Assembly: GCA_041627895.1 (NCBI GenBank)
Contig: JBFKQC010000060.1
Location: 1 to 25,170, forward strand
Origin: JBFKQC01 sp041627895
GTDB taxonomy: Bacteria; Pseudomonadota; Alphaproteobacteria; Rhodobacterales; Rhodobacteraceae
Reading direction: 5' to 3'
Length of the DNA: 25,170 nucleotides
Shown in pieces: positions 1 to 10,736 of this stretch. The notes beneath the pieces were generated by a model. The model saw only the letters and a program-made list of their open reading frames with translations. It searched no databases and had not been told where the DNA came from. Both the position numbers and the translations under genes were made by a program. Each line of letters opens with the position of its first letter. The first letter of the stretch is position 1.

Positions 1-2740
<2,740 letters not shown>

Positions 2741-3146
2741 GTTATGTCTCTGCACCCGAGCGGCGGCCGGCCTGGGGGGGCCAGCCCGCGGGGGTGACAA
2801 CGTGTTTGGGCGAAGGTGGCGGCACGCATGGCGGACGGCGAGGACCTGACGGCCCCGTCGCACAATCTGGTCTGCCTTGCGCGCCTCATCGCGGTTCGTC
2901 TCCGGCGCCCTGCCCTGCAGGGCACCCGTTCATGGCCCGGCCTTTCAAGGGCTTGCGGGCGATTTCCTGACCCCACGGGGCCTGGTTTCGTAATTGACGG
3001 CTGTCTGCGGGCGCCTCGGCGCTCGGCAGGTCCCGCCGGCAAAAATTCCTGTGTCGCGCAGCGACGAAATCCGTCGGCACGCGCGCTCGTGTAACATAAG
3101 GGTGATGATCGGCGAAACACAATGATCAAAATCGCGTCAAGCGACG
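2741..3146 (-). promoter_or_regulatory. rne upstream region, probable promoter and long 5' leader
   Basis: About 406 bp between the methyltransferase stop and the rne start hold no credible gene; the short frames here lack family resemblance and good ribosome sites. On the minus strand the most promoter-like element is TTGTGT, 18 bp, TATGTT at about 3090-3120, which would give a leader of roughly 340 nt. E. coli rne has a long leader through which RNase E autoregulates, so similar control here is an inference. A perfect 12-bp palindrome, GCCCTGCAGGGC, lies at about 2910-2921. The promoter match is modest. Confidence 0.35.
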
Positions 3147-3959
3147 CTAACGGATCGCTTCGGCGACAAAGCCCTGGATCTGGCCGGCCACCGGGCCGTC
3201 GCCGAACCGGGCGCGGATCGCGCCCTCGGCATGGCCGGTCACCTCGTCCAGCCGGCCCGGGCCGCGGTCCTCGATCTCGTTGCGCAGGGGCGTGCCCTGG
3301 CAATAGGCATAGGCCGGATCTCGGGCCGTGTCCGCTTGGCTGACCGCGGTGACGGTCTCGATCCTGACGTCGGCAAATCCGGCAGCCGCGAGATCGGCGC
3401 GGATCAGGTCGGGATCGTGGTACCCATGCGGCGTGCGCGCCAGAAAACGCGGCGGGTCGTCGGGGAAGATCTCGGCCGCCGCCTGCGTGACGACATCGGC
3501 GAAGGCGTTTTCCTCGATCCGGTCCCAGGTGTTGAAAACGAACCGTCCGCCGGGCTTCAGGACCCGCCGCGCCTCGGAATAGCCCGCCACGCGGCCGGGA
3601 AAGAACATCACCCCGAACTGGCAGCAAACCGCGTCGAAAGCGGCGTCCCCGAACGGCAGCGCCAGCGCATCCGCAGGCTGCCATTCGATGCGCCCGTCCC
3701 GCGGCTGGCGTGCGGCGGCCCGCTGCAGCATCGGCGGGTTCAGATCGCTGACCACGTAGCGCGCGCCAGCCGCCAGACGCGGCGCCAGCGCCCGGGTGAC
3801 GACACCGCTGCCGGCGGCGGTTTCCAGCACCGCCTGCGGCGCGGCGGCGGCCACGCGCCGGGCCAGGTCGTCGGCATAATATTCAAAGATCAGCGGGACG
3901 AGGAAGTCATCGTAAATATCCGGAATCGAACCGGAAAACACGGCATCGCTGTCCGTCAT
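3147..3959 (-). CDS. Class I SAM-dependent methyltransferase
   Basis: 270 residues. The SAM-binding motif I is VLETAAGSGVVTRAL (about residues 44-58), followed by the acidic strand end VVSDLNPPML, then DALALPFGDAAFDAVCCQFG and the post-motif RRVLKPGGRFVFNTW, the usual order of the UbiE/Methyltransf_11 fold. It is a soluble cytoplasmic enzyme with no signal peptide; its substrate cannot be read from the sequence. The ATG at 3959 has a G-rich stretch upstream. It lies between dctD (42 bp upstream) and rne on the same strand and may be read from the dct transcript. The short distance to dctD gives no functional clue. Quinone or small-molecule methylation are only possibilities. Confidence 0.85.
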   Translation of the reverse strand: MTDSDAVFSGSIPDIYDDFLVPLIFEYYADDLARRVAAAAPQAVLETAAGSGVVTRALAPRLAAGARYVVSDLNPPMLQRAAARQPRDGRIEWQPADALALPFGDAAFDAVCCQFGVMFFPGRVAGYSEARRVLKPGGRFVFNTWDRIEENAFADVVTQAAAEIFPDDPPRFLARTPHGYHDPDLIRADLAAAGFADVRIETVTAVSQADTARDPAYAYCQGTPLRNEIEDRGPGRLDEVTGHAEGAIRARFGDGPVAGQIQGFVAEAIR

Positions 3960-4001
3960 GCCCGCCCCCGAACCGCCCCTGCACGCGGTGCCGCGAGGCA
4001 G

Positions 4002-5330
4002 CTACAGATAATCCGACCGCTGCAAGCCATATTTCGCCATCTTCTCGTTCAGCGTCCGGCGCGGCAGGCAAAGCTCGTCCATGACGTTGACGATACTGCC
4101 CTTGTGGCGCCGCATCGTGTTGTCGATCAGCATCCGCTCGAAGGCCTCGACATATTCCTTCAAGGGCTTGCCCTCGGTCGTCATCACCGGTTGCGCATCG
4201 TCGCTTTCGGCCATCAAAAGCGAGGCGATGGTGCCCGAGCCGCGGCGGTTCTGCAACACGGCGCGCTCGGCCACGTTGATCAGCTGGCGGATATTGCCGG
4301 GCCAGGGCGCCTGCAGCAGCTGCGCGGCCTCCTGCGCGCTGACCTGCGGCGGCTCGCAACCGTATTCCTCGGCGAACTGCTCGCCGAAGCGGGTGAACAG
4401 CATCAGGATGTCCTCGCCGCGCTGGCGCAGGGGCGGCAGCGTGATCTTCATCGCGGCCAGGCGGAAGAACAAATCGGGGCGCAGCGCGTCCTCGCAGGTC
4501 TTGCCCTGCTCCTGCAGGTTCGAGATCGCGACGATCCGGGTTTCGGCGGGCGTGCCCTGCTCGTTCATCCAGCTCAGAAGCCGCGCCTGCAGCGCCTGCG
4601 GCAGCGCCTCGATGTCTTCCAGCACCAGCGTGCCGCCGCGCGCCTCTTCCAGCGCCGGCGGGTTGCCGTCGTCTGTCGGGCCGAAAAGCCGCTTGGCGAG
4701 GCTCTCTTCGTCATGGGCGGCGCAGGACATCAGCACGAACTTGCGCCCCGCCTTGGCGCCCACCGCATGCAGCGCATGGGCCACCAGGGTCTTGCCGGTC
4801 CCGGTCTCGCCGTCGATCAGCACGTGCCCGTCGGCCTGGCCGAGATCGAGGATATCCTCGCGCAGCCGCTCCATCACCGGCGAGGCGCCGATCAGCTTCT
4901 TCATGATCGAGCCGCCGTCGCTGAGCTCCTTGCGCAGCGCCCGGTTGTCCAGCGTCAGCCGGCGGAATTGCGTGGCCTTTTTCGCCAGTTCGGTCATCCG
5001 GTCGGGATTGAACGGCTTTTCCAGGAAATCGTAGGCGCCCACGCGCATCGCCTCGACCGCCATCGGCACGTCGCCGTGGCCGGTGATCATGATCACCGGC
5101 AGCGCCGAATCGACGCTCATGATCCGCTTGAGGAACGCCATGCCGTCCATGCCGGGCATCTTAATGTCGCTGACCACGGCGCCGGGAAACTCGGGCCCCA
5201 GCACCTTCAGCGCCTCTTCGGCAGTGGCGAAGGTTTCGGTGTCGAAGCCGGACAGCGCCAGCCACTGGCTGATCGACTGGCGCATGTCCTGCTCGTCGTC
5301 CACGATCGCGATCTTCATTGCCTGTGCCAT
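4002..5330 (-). CDS. dctD: DctD-type response regulator, atypical AAA+ domain
   Basis: 442 residues; response regulator of a C4-dicarboxylate (or related organic acid) sensing pair with the DctB-like kinase just upstream. The receiver domain (5-120) has acidic pocket D11/D12 and phospho-acceptor D55 (SDIKMPG). The AAA+ domain has Walker A GETGTGKT at 174-181. A FIS-type helix-turn-helix lies near the C-terminus (KGSIVNVMDELCLPRRTLNEKMAKYG). The GAFTGA loop that touches sigma-54 is absent: after LFG (215-217) the chain reads PTDDGNPPALEEARGGTL. Walker B is LVLEDIE rather than the usual LFLDEI. It may therefore not be a standard sigma-54 activator. The start at 5330 has AAGGA just upstream and lies 7 bp after the dctB stop. 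No dctA or dctPQM transporter is in the window, so the ligand is unknown. Confidence 0.88.
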   Translation of the reverse strand: MAQAMKIAIVDDEQDMRQSISQWLALSGFDTETFATAEEALKVLGPEFPGAVVSDIKMPGMDGMAFLKRIMSVDSALPVIMITGHGDVPMAVEAMRVGAYDFLEKPFNPDRMTELAKKATQFRRLTLDNRALRKELSDGGSIMKKLIGASPVMERLREDILDLGQADGHVLIDGETGTGKTLVAHALHAVGAKAGRKFVLMSCAAHDEESLAKRLFGPTDDGNPPALEEARGGTLVLEDIEALPQALQARLLSWMNEQGTPAETRIVAISNLQEQGKTCEDALRPDLFFRLAAMKITLPPLRQRGEDILMLFTRFGEQFAEEYGCEPPQVSAQEAAQLLQAPWPGNIRQLINVAERAVLQNRRGSGTIASLLMAESDDAQPVMTTEGKPLKEYVEAFERMLIDNTMRRHKGSIVNVMDELCLPRRTLNEKMAKYGLQRSDYL

Positions 5331-5337
5331 GGCGTCC

Positions 5338-7098
5338 TTACTCCGCGGCCTTCATCCGATCTTCGAGAAGCGGCAGTTTCACCTCGAACACCGCTCCGCC
5401 CGCCCGGCTGTTGCGGGCCGTCAGCCGTCCGTTCATGTCGTTGACGATGCTCGAGGAAATGGCAAGCCCCAGCCCCACCCCGTCGCCGGGCGCCTTGGTG
5501 GTGTAGAACGGCTCGAACAGGTTCTCCAAATCCTCGATCCCGGGGCCGTTGTCGCGCACGGTGATCGTCGCCACGCTGCCCGCCGTCAGGATCACGTCGA
5601 TGGTCGGCTCGTCCTCGGATTTGGTGGCGTCGAGCGCGTTGCGCAAGAGGTTGATCAGCACCTGGTCCAGCCGCACCCGGTCGGCCATCACCATGACCGG
5701 ACCGGACGGCAGGCTGCGGGTGATCCGCACCTTCCTGTCCTTCAGTTGCGGCTCCATCATCGTGATCGCCGAAGACACGCAATCCCTTGCGTCCACCGGC
5801 TCGACCGCGTCGCCGCCCTTGCGCGCATAGGACTTCAGCTGCCGGGTGATCGCGCCCATCCGCTCGATCAGATCGTCGATACGCTGAAAGCTCGACAGCG
5901 CCTCTTCCGGGCGCCGGCGCTGCAGCAGCAGCCTGGCGCCGGCAAGGTAGGTCTTCATCGCCGCCAGCGGCTGGTTCAGCTCGTGGCTGACGCTGGCCGA
6001 CATCTCGCCCAGCGCGGCCAGCTTGGACGATTGCGCGATGGTCTGCTCGGCCACTTCGAGGTTGCGCTCGGCGCGCTGGCGCTCGGCGATTTCCCGCTGC
6101 AGCGCCTCGTTCAACTGGCGGAGTTCTGCCGACTCGCGCTGGAAGAAGATCGACCGCGCCCGCGCCTTGCGGCTGGAGAAATAGAACCCCGCCGCCAGCA
6201 GGATCGCGAAGCCCATGATCTCGATGGCGAGCACGCTGTTCACCCGCTGGCGCACGCTGACATAGGTGGTGAAGGACACCATGCGCCAGCCGCGGAACGG
6301 GATCCGCGCCTCGAGCCGCATCAGCGCGCCGCCGCGGTACAGCGCCTCGCTCGGCAGCGCGGCCCAGTCGGCGGTGACCTGGATCGCCCGCTCGATCGCC
6401 GAGGGCGCCGAGCGTGCGGCCAGCGCCTGGGCCTCGGTCAGCCCGCGCCAGCGCGGCTCGGTCGCCAGGACGATGACGCCTTCGCTGTCGGTGACCAGAA
6501 CCGCGTCGGAAATCGACGACCAGGTCTGCTCGAACTGGCGCAGGTCGACCTCGACCACGATCACGCCGATCAGCTCGCCATTGGTCTCGATCCGGCGGGA
6601 ATAGCTGAACTCCACCCGCCCGGCCTCGGTCGTGTGGGTGTTGAACACCGTGTCGTTCGACCTGAGCGCCGACAGAAAATGCGGCGACGAACGGTGCGTC
6701 GTGCCGATCATCGCGCGGTCGGTCGCGGCCACCGTGCGGCCGGATTCGTCCATCATCATCAGCGACGCGGCGCCGATCTCGTCCTTGAGCGAGATAAGCC
6801 GCTGCGACGACTGGCTGAAATCGTCCGAGTTCAGCGCCCCGATCAGCAGTGGGTCGCGCGCCAGAAGAAGCGGCACGATCTGGTTGCGCTGCAATTCGCT
6901 CAGCAGGTTCCCGACATATAGCGCCTGGCGCAATTCGGCGCGGTTCTTGGTGGTGATGGTGAAACGGTCGGTCAGCAGCTGGTTGGTGACCCAGACCACC
7001 GCCAGCGCCGCGCCCAGAAACAGGCCGAGCACCAGCCGCCCGCGCCACGACATGCCCGTGCGCTGGGTTTCCGGAGCGTCGATGACGGTGCCGCTCAT
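5338..7098 (-). CDS. dctB: DctB-type sensor histidine kinase
   Basis: 586 residues from ATG 7098; inner-membrane sensor kinase partnered with dctD downstream. A first membrane segment (LVLGLFLGAALAVVWV) is followed by a periplasmic double-Cache-like region of about 270 residues and a second membrane segment (IEIMGFAILLAAGFYF). A coiled linker rich in Glu/Arg follows, then the dimerisation/phosphoacceptor motif SVSHELNQPLAAMKTYL with H372, and an HATPase_c domain with the N box (LINLLRNALDA), DNGPGIED and GVGLGLAIS. This is the DctB/NtrB-like HELNQPL subclass. A TTG at 7134 would add 12 residues and overlap the purQ stop (7131-7133). I prefer ATG 7098 because it avoids that overlap and still leaves a normal N-terminus, although neither start has a strong ribosome site. 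Confidence 0.93.
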   Translation of the reverse strand: MSGTVIDAPETQRTGMSWRGRLVLGLFLGAALAVVWVTNQLLTDRFTITTKNRAELRQALYVGNLLSELQRNQIVPLLLARDPLLIGALNSDDFSQSSQRLISLKDEIGAASLMMMDESGRTVAATDRAMIGTTHRSSPHFLSALRSNDTVFNTHTTEAGRVEFSYSRRIETNGELIGVIVVEVDLRQFEQTWSSISDAVLVTDSEGVIVLATEPRWRGLTEAQALAARSAPSAIERAIQVTADWAALPSEALYRGGALMRLEARIPFRGWRMVSFTTYVSVRQRVNSVLAIEIMGFAILLAAGFYFSSRKARARSIFFQRESAELRQLNEALQREIAERQRAERNLEVAEQTIAQSSKLAALGEMSASVSHELNQPLAAMKTYLAGARLLLQRRRPEEALSSFQRIDDLIERMGAITRQLKSYARKGGDAVEPVDARDCVSSAITMMEPQLKDRKVRITRSLPSGPVMVMADRVRLDQVLINLLRNALDATKSEDEPTIDVILTAGSVATITVRDNGPGIEDLENLFEPFYTTKAPGDGVGLGLAISSSIVNDMNGRLTARNSRAGGAVFEVKLPLLEDRMKAAE

Positions 7099-7130
7099 GT
7101 GCCGAAGTCTACGCCCCGGGCGCTCGACGC

Positions 7131-7811
7131 TCAAGCGGGCGCTGCCGCCGCGGCGAGGCGTTCGACGAGGCCGGCGAACATCGCCCGGCCGTCGGTGCCG
7201 CCCTGCGCCGGGTCGCAGGCGCGCTCGGGATGCGGCATCATCCCCAGGACGCGGCGGTTCTCGCTGAGGATACCCGCGATATCCGCGCGCGAACCATTCG
7301 GGTTCTCGCCATAGCGGAACGCGACGCGGTCCCCGGCCTCGAGCCGGGCGATGGTGTCGTCGTCGGCGAAATAGTTGCCGTCGTGGTGCGCGATCGGGAT
7401 CATCAGCCGTTCGCCCCTTTCGTACCGCGCCGTGAACGCGCTGTCCGTGGTGGCGACGGTCAGCGGCACCGTCCGGCAGACATACTTGATCCCGGCATTC
7501 CTCAGCAGCGCGCCGGGCAGCAGCCCGGTCTCGGTCAGCACCTGGAACCCGTTGCAGACGCCCAGCGCATAACCGCCGCGTTCGACATGGGCGCGCAGCG
7601 CGCGAGTGATCGGCGACTGCGCGGCGATGGCGCCGCAGCGCAGGTAGTCGCCGTAGGAAAAGCCCCCCGGCACGCCGACGATGTCGGTGCCCCGCGGCAG
7701 CTCGGTGTCCTTGTGCCAGACCATCGCCACCTCGGCCCCGGCATTGCGCAAGCCCATGGCGAGGTCGCGGTCGCAGTTCGACCCGGGGAAGACGAGGACG
7801 GCGGCTTTCAT
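7131..7811 (-). CDS. purQ: Phosphoribosylformylglycinamidine synthase, glutaminase subunit PurQ
   Basis: 226 residues. It supplies ammonia from glutamine to PurL for the conversion of FGAR to FGAM, the fourth step of purine synthesis. It opens with AAVLVFPGSNCDRD and has nucleophile C86 in GVCNGFQVL and the His/Glu pair in MPHPERA near the C-terminus, giving a complete class I amidotransferase triad. Length fits the small bacterial PurQ that works with separate PurS and PurL. GGGAG lies about 11 nt before ATG 7811. The gene follows a zinc dehydrogenase, not purS directly. PurL is not in the window. Confidence 0.97.
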   Translation of the reverse strand: MKAAVLVFPGSNCDRDLAMGLRNAGAEVAMVWHKDTELPRGTDIVGVPGGFSYGDYLRCGAIAAQSPITRALRAHVERGGYALGVCNGFQVLTETGLLPGALLRNAGIKYVCRTVPLTVATTDSAFTARYERGERLMIPIAHHDGNYFADDDTIARLEAGDRVAFRYGENPNGSRADIAGILSENRRVLGMMPHPERACDPAQGGTDGRAMFAGLVERLAAAAAPA

Positions 7812-7823
7812 CGGGCAGGCTCC

Positions 7824-8867
7824 CTATCTGGCAAAATCGGTGATCACGGCGATACCCGGCGGCGCGGGTTCGTCGAAGGCTTCAAGTTCCTGTGTGGCGC
7901 CGGACAGCTTGACGCGCCGCGCGATCAGCGGCGAAAGGTCGACATGCCCGCCCTCGATCAGGTTCAGCAGGCCGGGGTAGCGATGCGCCGGCATGCCCCG
8001 GGTGCCGTAGATCGCCAATTGCCCGGAATAGACCGCATCCATCGGCAGGGCCATTTCGGCATGGTCCCCCGCCGGCATGCCGATCTGCACCATCCGGCCG
8101 AGTTTCCTGAGCGATTTGATCGCGTTACGTGTCGTCGTTGAGGTGCCCAGCGCCTCTATGGCGACGTCCGCCCCGCCGCCCGTGACCTGCAGCACATGCG
8201 CCACGGGATCGCCCGTACCGGCATCGACCGCAGCATCGGCGCCGAGGTCTTGCGCGTGGTCGAGCTTTTCGCCCACCACGTCGACCACGACGACCCGCGC
8301 CCCCAGCGCCCGGCCCAGCAGCATCGCCGACAGCCCGACGCCCCCCGCGCCCCAGACCGCCAGCCACTCGCCCGGGCGCAGCGCCGCGCGGCCGGTCAGC
8401 GCGTGCCAGGCGGTCGTCACCCGGCAGCCGAGCGCGGCGGCAAGCGCGGGGTCCATGCCCTCGGGCAGCCGCGTCAGGTTGACATCCGCGCGCGGCACCG
8501 CGATGCGCTCGGCGAAGGCGCCGGGAATGATAAAGCCCGGAACCGCCTGCGTGGCACAGATCGTCTGGTTGCCGGCCTGGCAGTCGGCGCAATGCCCGCA
8601 GGCCAGGATGAAGGGCGCGATCACCCGGTCGCCCGTCTGCCAGCGCGTCACCCCGGCGCCGGCCTCGACCACGATGCCGCAAAACTCGTGCCCCGGCACA
8701 TGCGGCAGCGCGACGTCCGGGTCGGCCCCGGTCCAGGCATGCCAGTCGGACCGGCAGACACCGCAGGCCAGCACCTGCAGGACGACTCCGTCCGCGGGAC
8801 ATGCCGGGTCGGGTATATCCTGTATTTCCAATGGCTTGCGCCAGCCCGTTAAGACGGCCGCCCGCAT
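7824..8867 (-). CDS. Zinc-dependent alcohol dehydrogenase family protein
   Basis: 347 residues; medium-chain dehydrogenase/reductase, cytoplasmic, NAD(P)-dependent. The catalytic zinc site is built from C38 (CGVCRSDWH) and H60-E61 (PGHEFCG); the structural zinc lobe has C90, C93, C96 and C104. The Rossmann dinucleotide motif is WGAGGVGLSAML, followed by VVVVDVVGEKLDHAQDLGAD. All metal ligands are present, so an active enzyme is expected; the substrate is unknown. Its ATG is one base past the purS stop, and purQ starts 12 bp after its own stop, so it lies inside the purine transcript and is probably translationally coupled to purS. Its role there is not obvious. Confidence 0.92.
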   Translation of the reverse strand: MRAAVLTGWRKPLEIQDIPDPACPADGVVLQVLACGVCRSDWHAWTGADPDVALPHVPGHEFCGIVVEAGAGVTRWQTGDRVIAPFILACGHCADCQAGNQTICATQAVPGFIIPGAFAERIAVPRADVNLTRLPEGMDPALAAALGCRVTTAWHALTGRAALRPGEWLAVWGAGGVGLSAMLLGRALGARVVVVDVVGEKLDHAQDLGADAAVDAGTGDPVAHVLQVTGGGADVAIEALGTSTTTRNAIKSLRKLGRMVQIGMPAGDHAEMALPMDAVYSGQLAIYGTRGMPAHRYPGLLNLIEGGHVDLSPLIARRVKLSGATQELEAFDEPAPPGIAVITDFAR

Positions 8868-8868
8868 C

Positions 8869-9108
8869 CTAGCCGATCTCGATCTCGTAGCTTTCGATCA
8901 CCGTGTTGGCGAGCAGCTTCTCGCACATCGCCGCGACGGTCTCGCGCGCTTTCGCGGCGTCGGTCTCGGCCAGGTCCAGCTCGATCACCTTGCCCTGCCG
9001 CACGCCCTCGACGCCATCGAACCCCAGCGTGCCGAGCGCGTGGCGCACCGCCTCGCCCTGCGGGTCGAGAACCCCGGTCTTCAGCATCACCTGCACGCGA
9101 GCCTTCAT
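8869..9108 (-). CDS. purS: Phosphoribosylformylglycinamidine synthase subunit PurS
   Basis: 79 residues, the usual PurS length. PurS is a small dimeric bridging subunit that lets PurQ and PurL form the FGAM synthase complex. MKARVQVMLKTGVLDPQGEAVRHAL followed by LGFDGVEGVRQGKVIELDL is the characteristic PurS opening, and IESYEIEIG is a typical end. ATG 9108 is preceded by AGGGGG about 7 nt upstream; an earlier in-frame start at 9153 would run into the preceding gene. It lies 10 bp after the RraB-like gene. Confidence 0.96.
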   Translation of the reverse strand: MKARVQVMLKTGVLDPQGEAVRHALGTLGFDGVEGVRQGKVIELDLAETDAAKARETVAAMCEKLLANTVIESYEIEIG

Positions 9109-9118
9109 GCCCTGCCCC

Positions 9119-9496
9119 CTATTCCGTGACGACGGCGCATTCCCAGCCGTCATAGTCCCAGCCGATGGCCCCGAGACGCTCTTCGAGCTCCCCGGTCAGC
9201 GCGTCGAAGTCGTCCGAGGCGACCTCGCGGACATGTTCCATCACGTAACCGCCGTCCGCGGCCGCGTCGCTCACGCTGTCGAAGCCGTAGCCGCCCAGCA
9301 ATGCCGCGACATCCTCGCGCGGGGCCGGCGCCTCGGCGTCCTTCGCCGGATAGACGTAATGCAGCACGTGGCGCGGCCGGGTGCCGTCGTCGCCCATCGC
9401 CCGGACCTGCGCGCGCACCAGGTCGTTCTTGCCCGTGTTGTCGGGCGCGGGCGCACCGCTGCCGCCGAAGACCGATTTCAGCAGCTTGCCGAACAT
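9119..9496 (-). CDS. RraB-like (regulator of ribonuclease E) family protein
   Basis: 125 residues, soluble, acidic. The pattern of a short N-terminal helix, HYVYPAKDAEA, a repeated half GYGFDSVSDAAADGGYVMEHVREVASDDFDAL and the end IGWDYDGWECAVV resembles the RraB/DUF695 fold, in which E. coli RraB binds RNase E and alters degradosome activity. The family call is by recognition of this pattern, not by a search. It starts at ATG 9496, immediately after the purC stop (9497-9499), and ends 10 bp before purS, so it is embedded in the purine operon. Inhibition of RNase E (whose gene lies 6.4 kb away) is inference. Confidence 0.6.
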   Translation of the reverse strand: MFGKLLKSVFGGSGAPAPDNTGKNDLVRAQVRAMGDDGTRPRHVLHYVYPAKDAEAPAPREDVAALLGGYGFDSVSDAAADGGYVMEHVREVASDDFDALTGELEERLGAIGWDYDGWECAVVTE

Positions 9497-10258
9497 CTAG
9501 TTGATCACGTGCGGCTTCACGGCGTGGGTCACGTTCGACGGCAGCACGCCAAGCCGCCGCGCGACTTCGGTATAGGCGTCGGCCAGGTTGCCCAGGTCGC
9601 GGCGGAACACGTCCTTGTCCAGCTTCTTGCCGGTCTCGATATCCCACAGCCGGCACGAGTCCGGGCTGATCTCGTCGGCGACGATGAGCCGCTGAAAGTC
9701 GCCGTCCCAGATCCGGCCGATCTCGATCTTGAAATCCACCAGCTTGATGCCGACCGCCAGCATCACGCCGGAAAGGAAGTCGTTGACGCGCAGCGCCAGC
9801 GCGACCATGTCGTCGAGGTCCTGCTGGGCCGCCCAGCCGAAGGCGATGATGTGTTCCTCGGTGACCAGCGGATCGCCCAGCGCGTCGTCCTTGTAATAGA
9901 ACTCGATCAGCGGGCGCGGCAGCGCGGTGCCCTCGGCGATGCCCAGCCGCTTCGACAGCGACCCGGCCGCGACGTTGCGCACCACCACCTCCAGCGGGAT
10001 GATCTCGACCTGGCGGATCAGCTGTTCGCGCATGTTGATGCGCTTGATGAAGTGGGTCGGCACGCCGATGCCGTTGAGACCGGCCATGAAGTATTCCGAC
10101 AGGCGGTTGTTCAGCACACCCTTGCCGTCGATCACGTCCTTCTTCTCGGCGTTGAAGGCCGTGGCGTCGTCCTTGAAATACTGCACCAGGGTCCCGGGCT
10201 CGGGCCCCTCGTAGAGGATCTTGGCCTTGCCCTCGTAAAGCTTCTTGCGCCGTGCCAT
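9497..10258 (-). CDS. purC: SAICAR synthetase PurC
   Basis: 253 residues. ATP-dependent ligase joining aspartate to CAIR in purine synthesis. The opening MARRKKLYEGKAKILYEG, the block DATAFNAEKKDVIDGKGVLNN, EVVVRNVAAGSLSKR, and VDFKIEIGR...ADEISPDSCRLWD are diagnostic PurC motifs. ATG 10258 has GGAG upstream; the frame is open to 10324 but the extra residues do not resemble PurC. It is the first gene of the minus-strand purine block and has its own promoter and a leader hairpin. Confidence 0.97.
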   Translation of the reverse strand: MARRKKLYEGKAKILYEGPEPGTLVQYFKDDATAFNAEKKDVIDGKGVLNNRLSEYFMAGLNGIGVPTHFIKRINMREQLIRQVEIIPLEVVVRNVAAGSLSKRLGIAEGTALPRPLIEFYYKDDALGDPLVTEEHIIAFGWAAQQDLDDMVALALRVNDFLSGVMLAVGIKLVDFKIEIGRIWDGDFQRLIVADEISPDSCRLWDIETGKKLDKDVFRRDLGNLADAYTEVARRLGVLPSNVTHAVKPHVIN

Positions 10259-10275
10259 GAAGTCTCCGATCGGAT

Positions 10276-10300
10276 GGGCCGCGCCGGGCGGGCGCGGCCC
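10276..10300 (-). promoter_or_regulatory. GC-rich hairpin in the purC leader
   Basis: Perfect 10-bp inverted repeat with a 5-nt loop: arms 10276-10285 and 10291-10300. It lies between the predicted purC promoter and ATG, about 17 nt before the start codon. It has no T-run on either strand, so it is not a clear intrinsic terminator. It may stabilise the 5' end or modulate translation; the role is unknown. Confidence 0.5.
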
Positions 10301-10312
10301 CTCAGGTGGACC

Positions 10313-10341
10313 CCTATAGGCCATGACGCCCGAGCCCGCAA
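10313..10341 (-). promoter_or_regulatory. Predicted housekeeping promoter of the purC operon
   Basis: Minus-strand -35 TTGCGG (10336-10341), 17-bp spacer, -10 TATAGG (10313-10318). Spacing is ideal; the -10 matches 4 of 6 consensus bases. Transcription would start near 10306 and enter the leader hairpin at once. Confidence 0.5.
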
Positions 10342-10354
10342 GCGGACTGCCCCC

Positions 10355-10383
10355 TTGCGGTTCCGGGGCCCCAAGGGCATATC
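10355..10383 (+). promoter_or_regulatory. Possible promoter of the zeta-inhibitor gene
   Basis: Plus-strand TTGCGG (10355-10360), 17-bp spacer, CATATC (10378-10383), about 35 bp before the ATG. The -10 is weak, so this is tentative. Confidence 0.3.
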
Positions 10384-10417
10384 AGGGATGACACCGAGAT
10401 CGCCGCGAGGACCATCC

Positions 10418-10732
10418 ATGACCACCTTCGACGACCGCGAGAATGCGTTCGAGAACAAATTCGCCCACGATGCCGAAATGCAGTTCAAGGCCGAGGCGCG
10501 GCGCAACAAGCTGCTGGGTCTCTGGGCGGCCGGTCTGATGGGCAAGTCCGGCGACGCCGCGCAGGCCTATGCCCGCGAGGTGATCAGGGCCGATTTCGAA
10601 GAGGCCGGCGACGAGGACGTCTATCGCAAGGTCTCGGGCGATCTCGGCGAGCGCGCCGACGAGGCGACGATCCGCAGGAAAATGCGCGAGCTTCTGGCCG
10701 AGGCCAAGGCGCAGCTCATGCAAGAGATATAA
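10418..10732 (+). CDS. ATPase inhibitor subunit zeta (DUF1476)
   Basis: 104 residues. The alphaproteobacterial zeta subunit binds the F1-ATPase and blocks ATP hydrolysis, as shown for Paracoccus denitrificans. MTTFDDRENAFENKFAHDAE, then MQFKAEARRNKLLGLWAAGL, is the typical N-terminus, where the inhibitory helix lies; the remainder (ADFEEAGDEDVYRKVSGDL, then REEL-like helices ending in KAQL) fits the four-helix body. No signal peptide. GCGAGGA sits upstream of ATG 10418. It is divergent from purC and is followed by the tandem intergenic repeats. Confidence 0.93.
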   Translation: MTTFDDRENAFENKFAHDAEMQFKAEARRNKLLGLWAAGLMGKSGDAAQAYAREVIRADFEEAGDEDVYRKVSGDLGERADEATIRRKMRELLAEAKAQLMQEI

Positions 10733-10736
10733 CGCG

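Noticed and set aside
3231..6921. Long plus-strand frames opposite dctD and dctB
   Set aside because: His/Arg/Gln-rich translations without domains, antisense to clearly conserved proteins.
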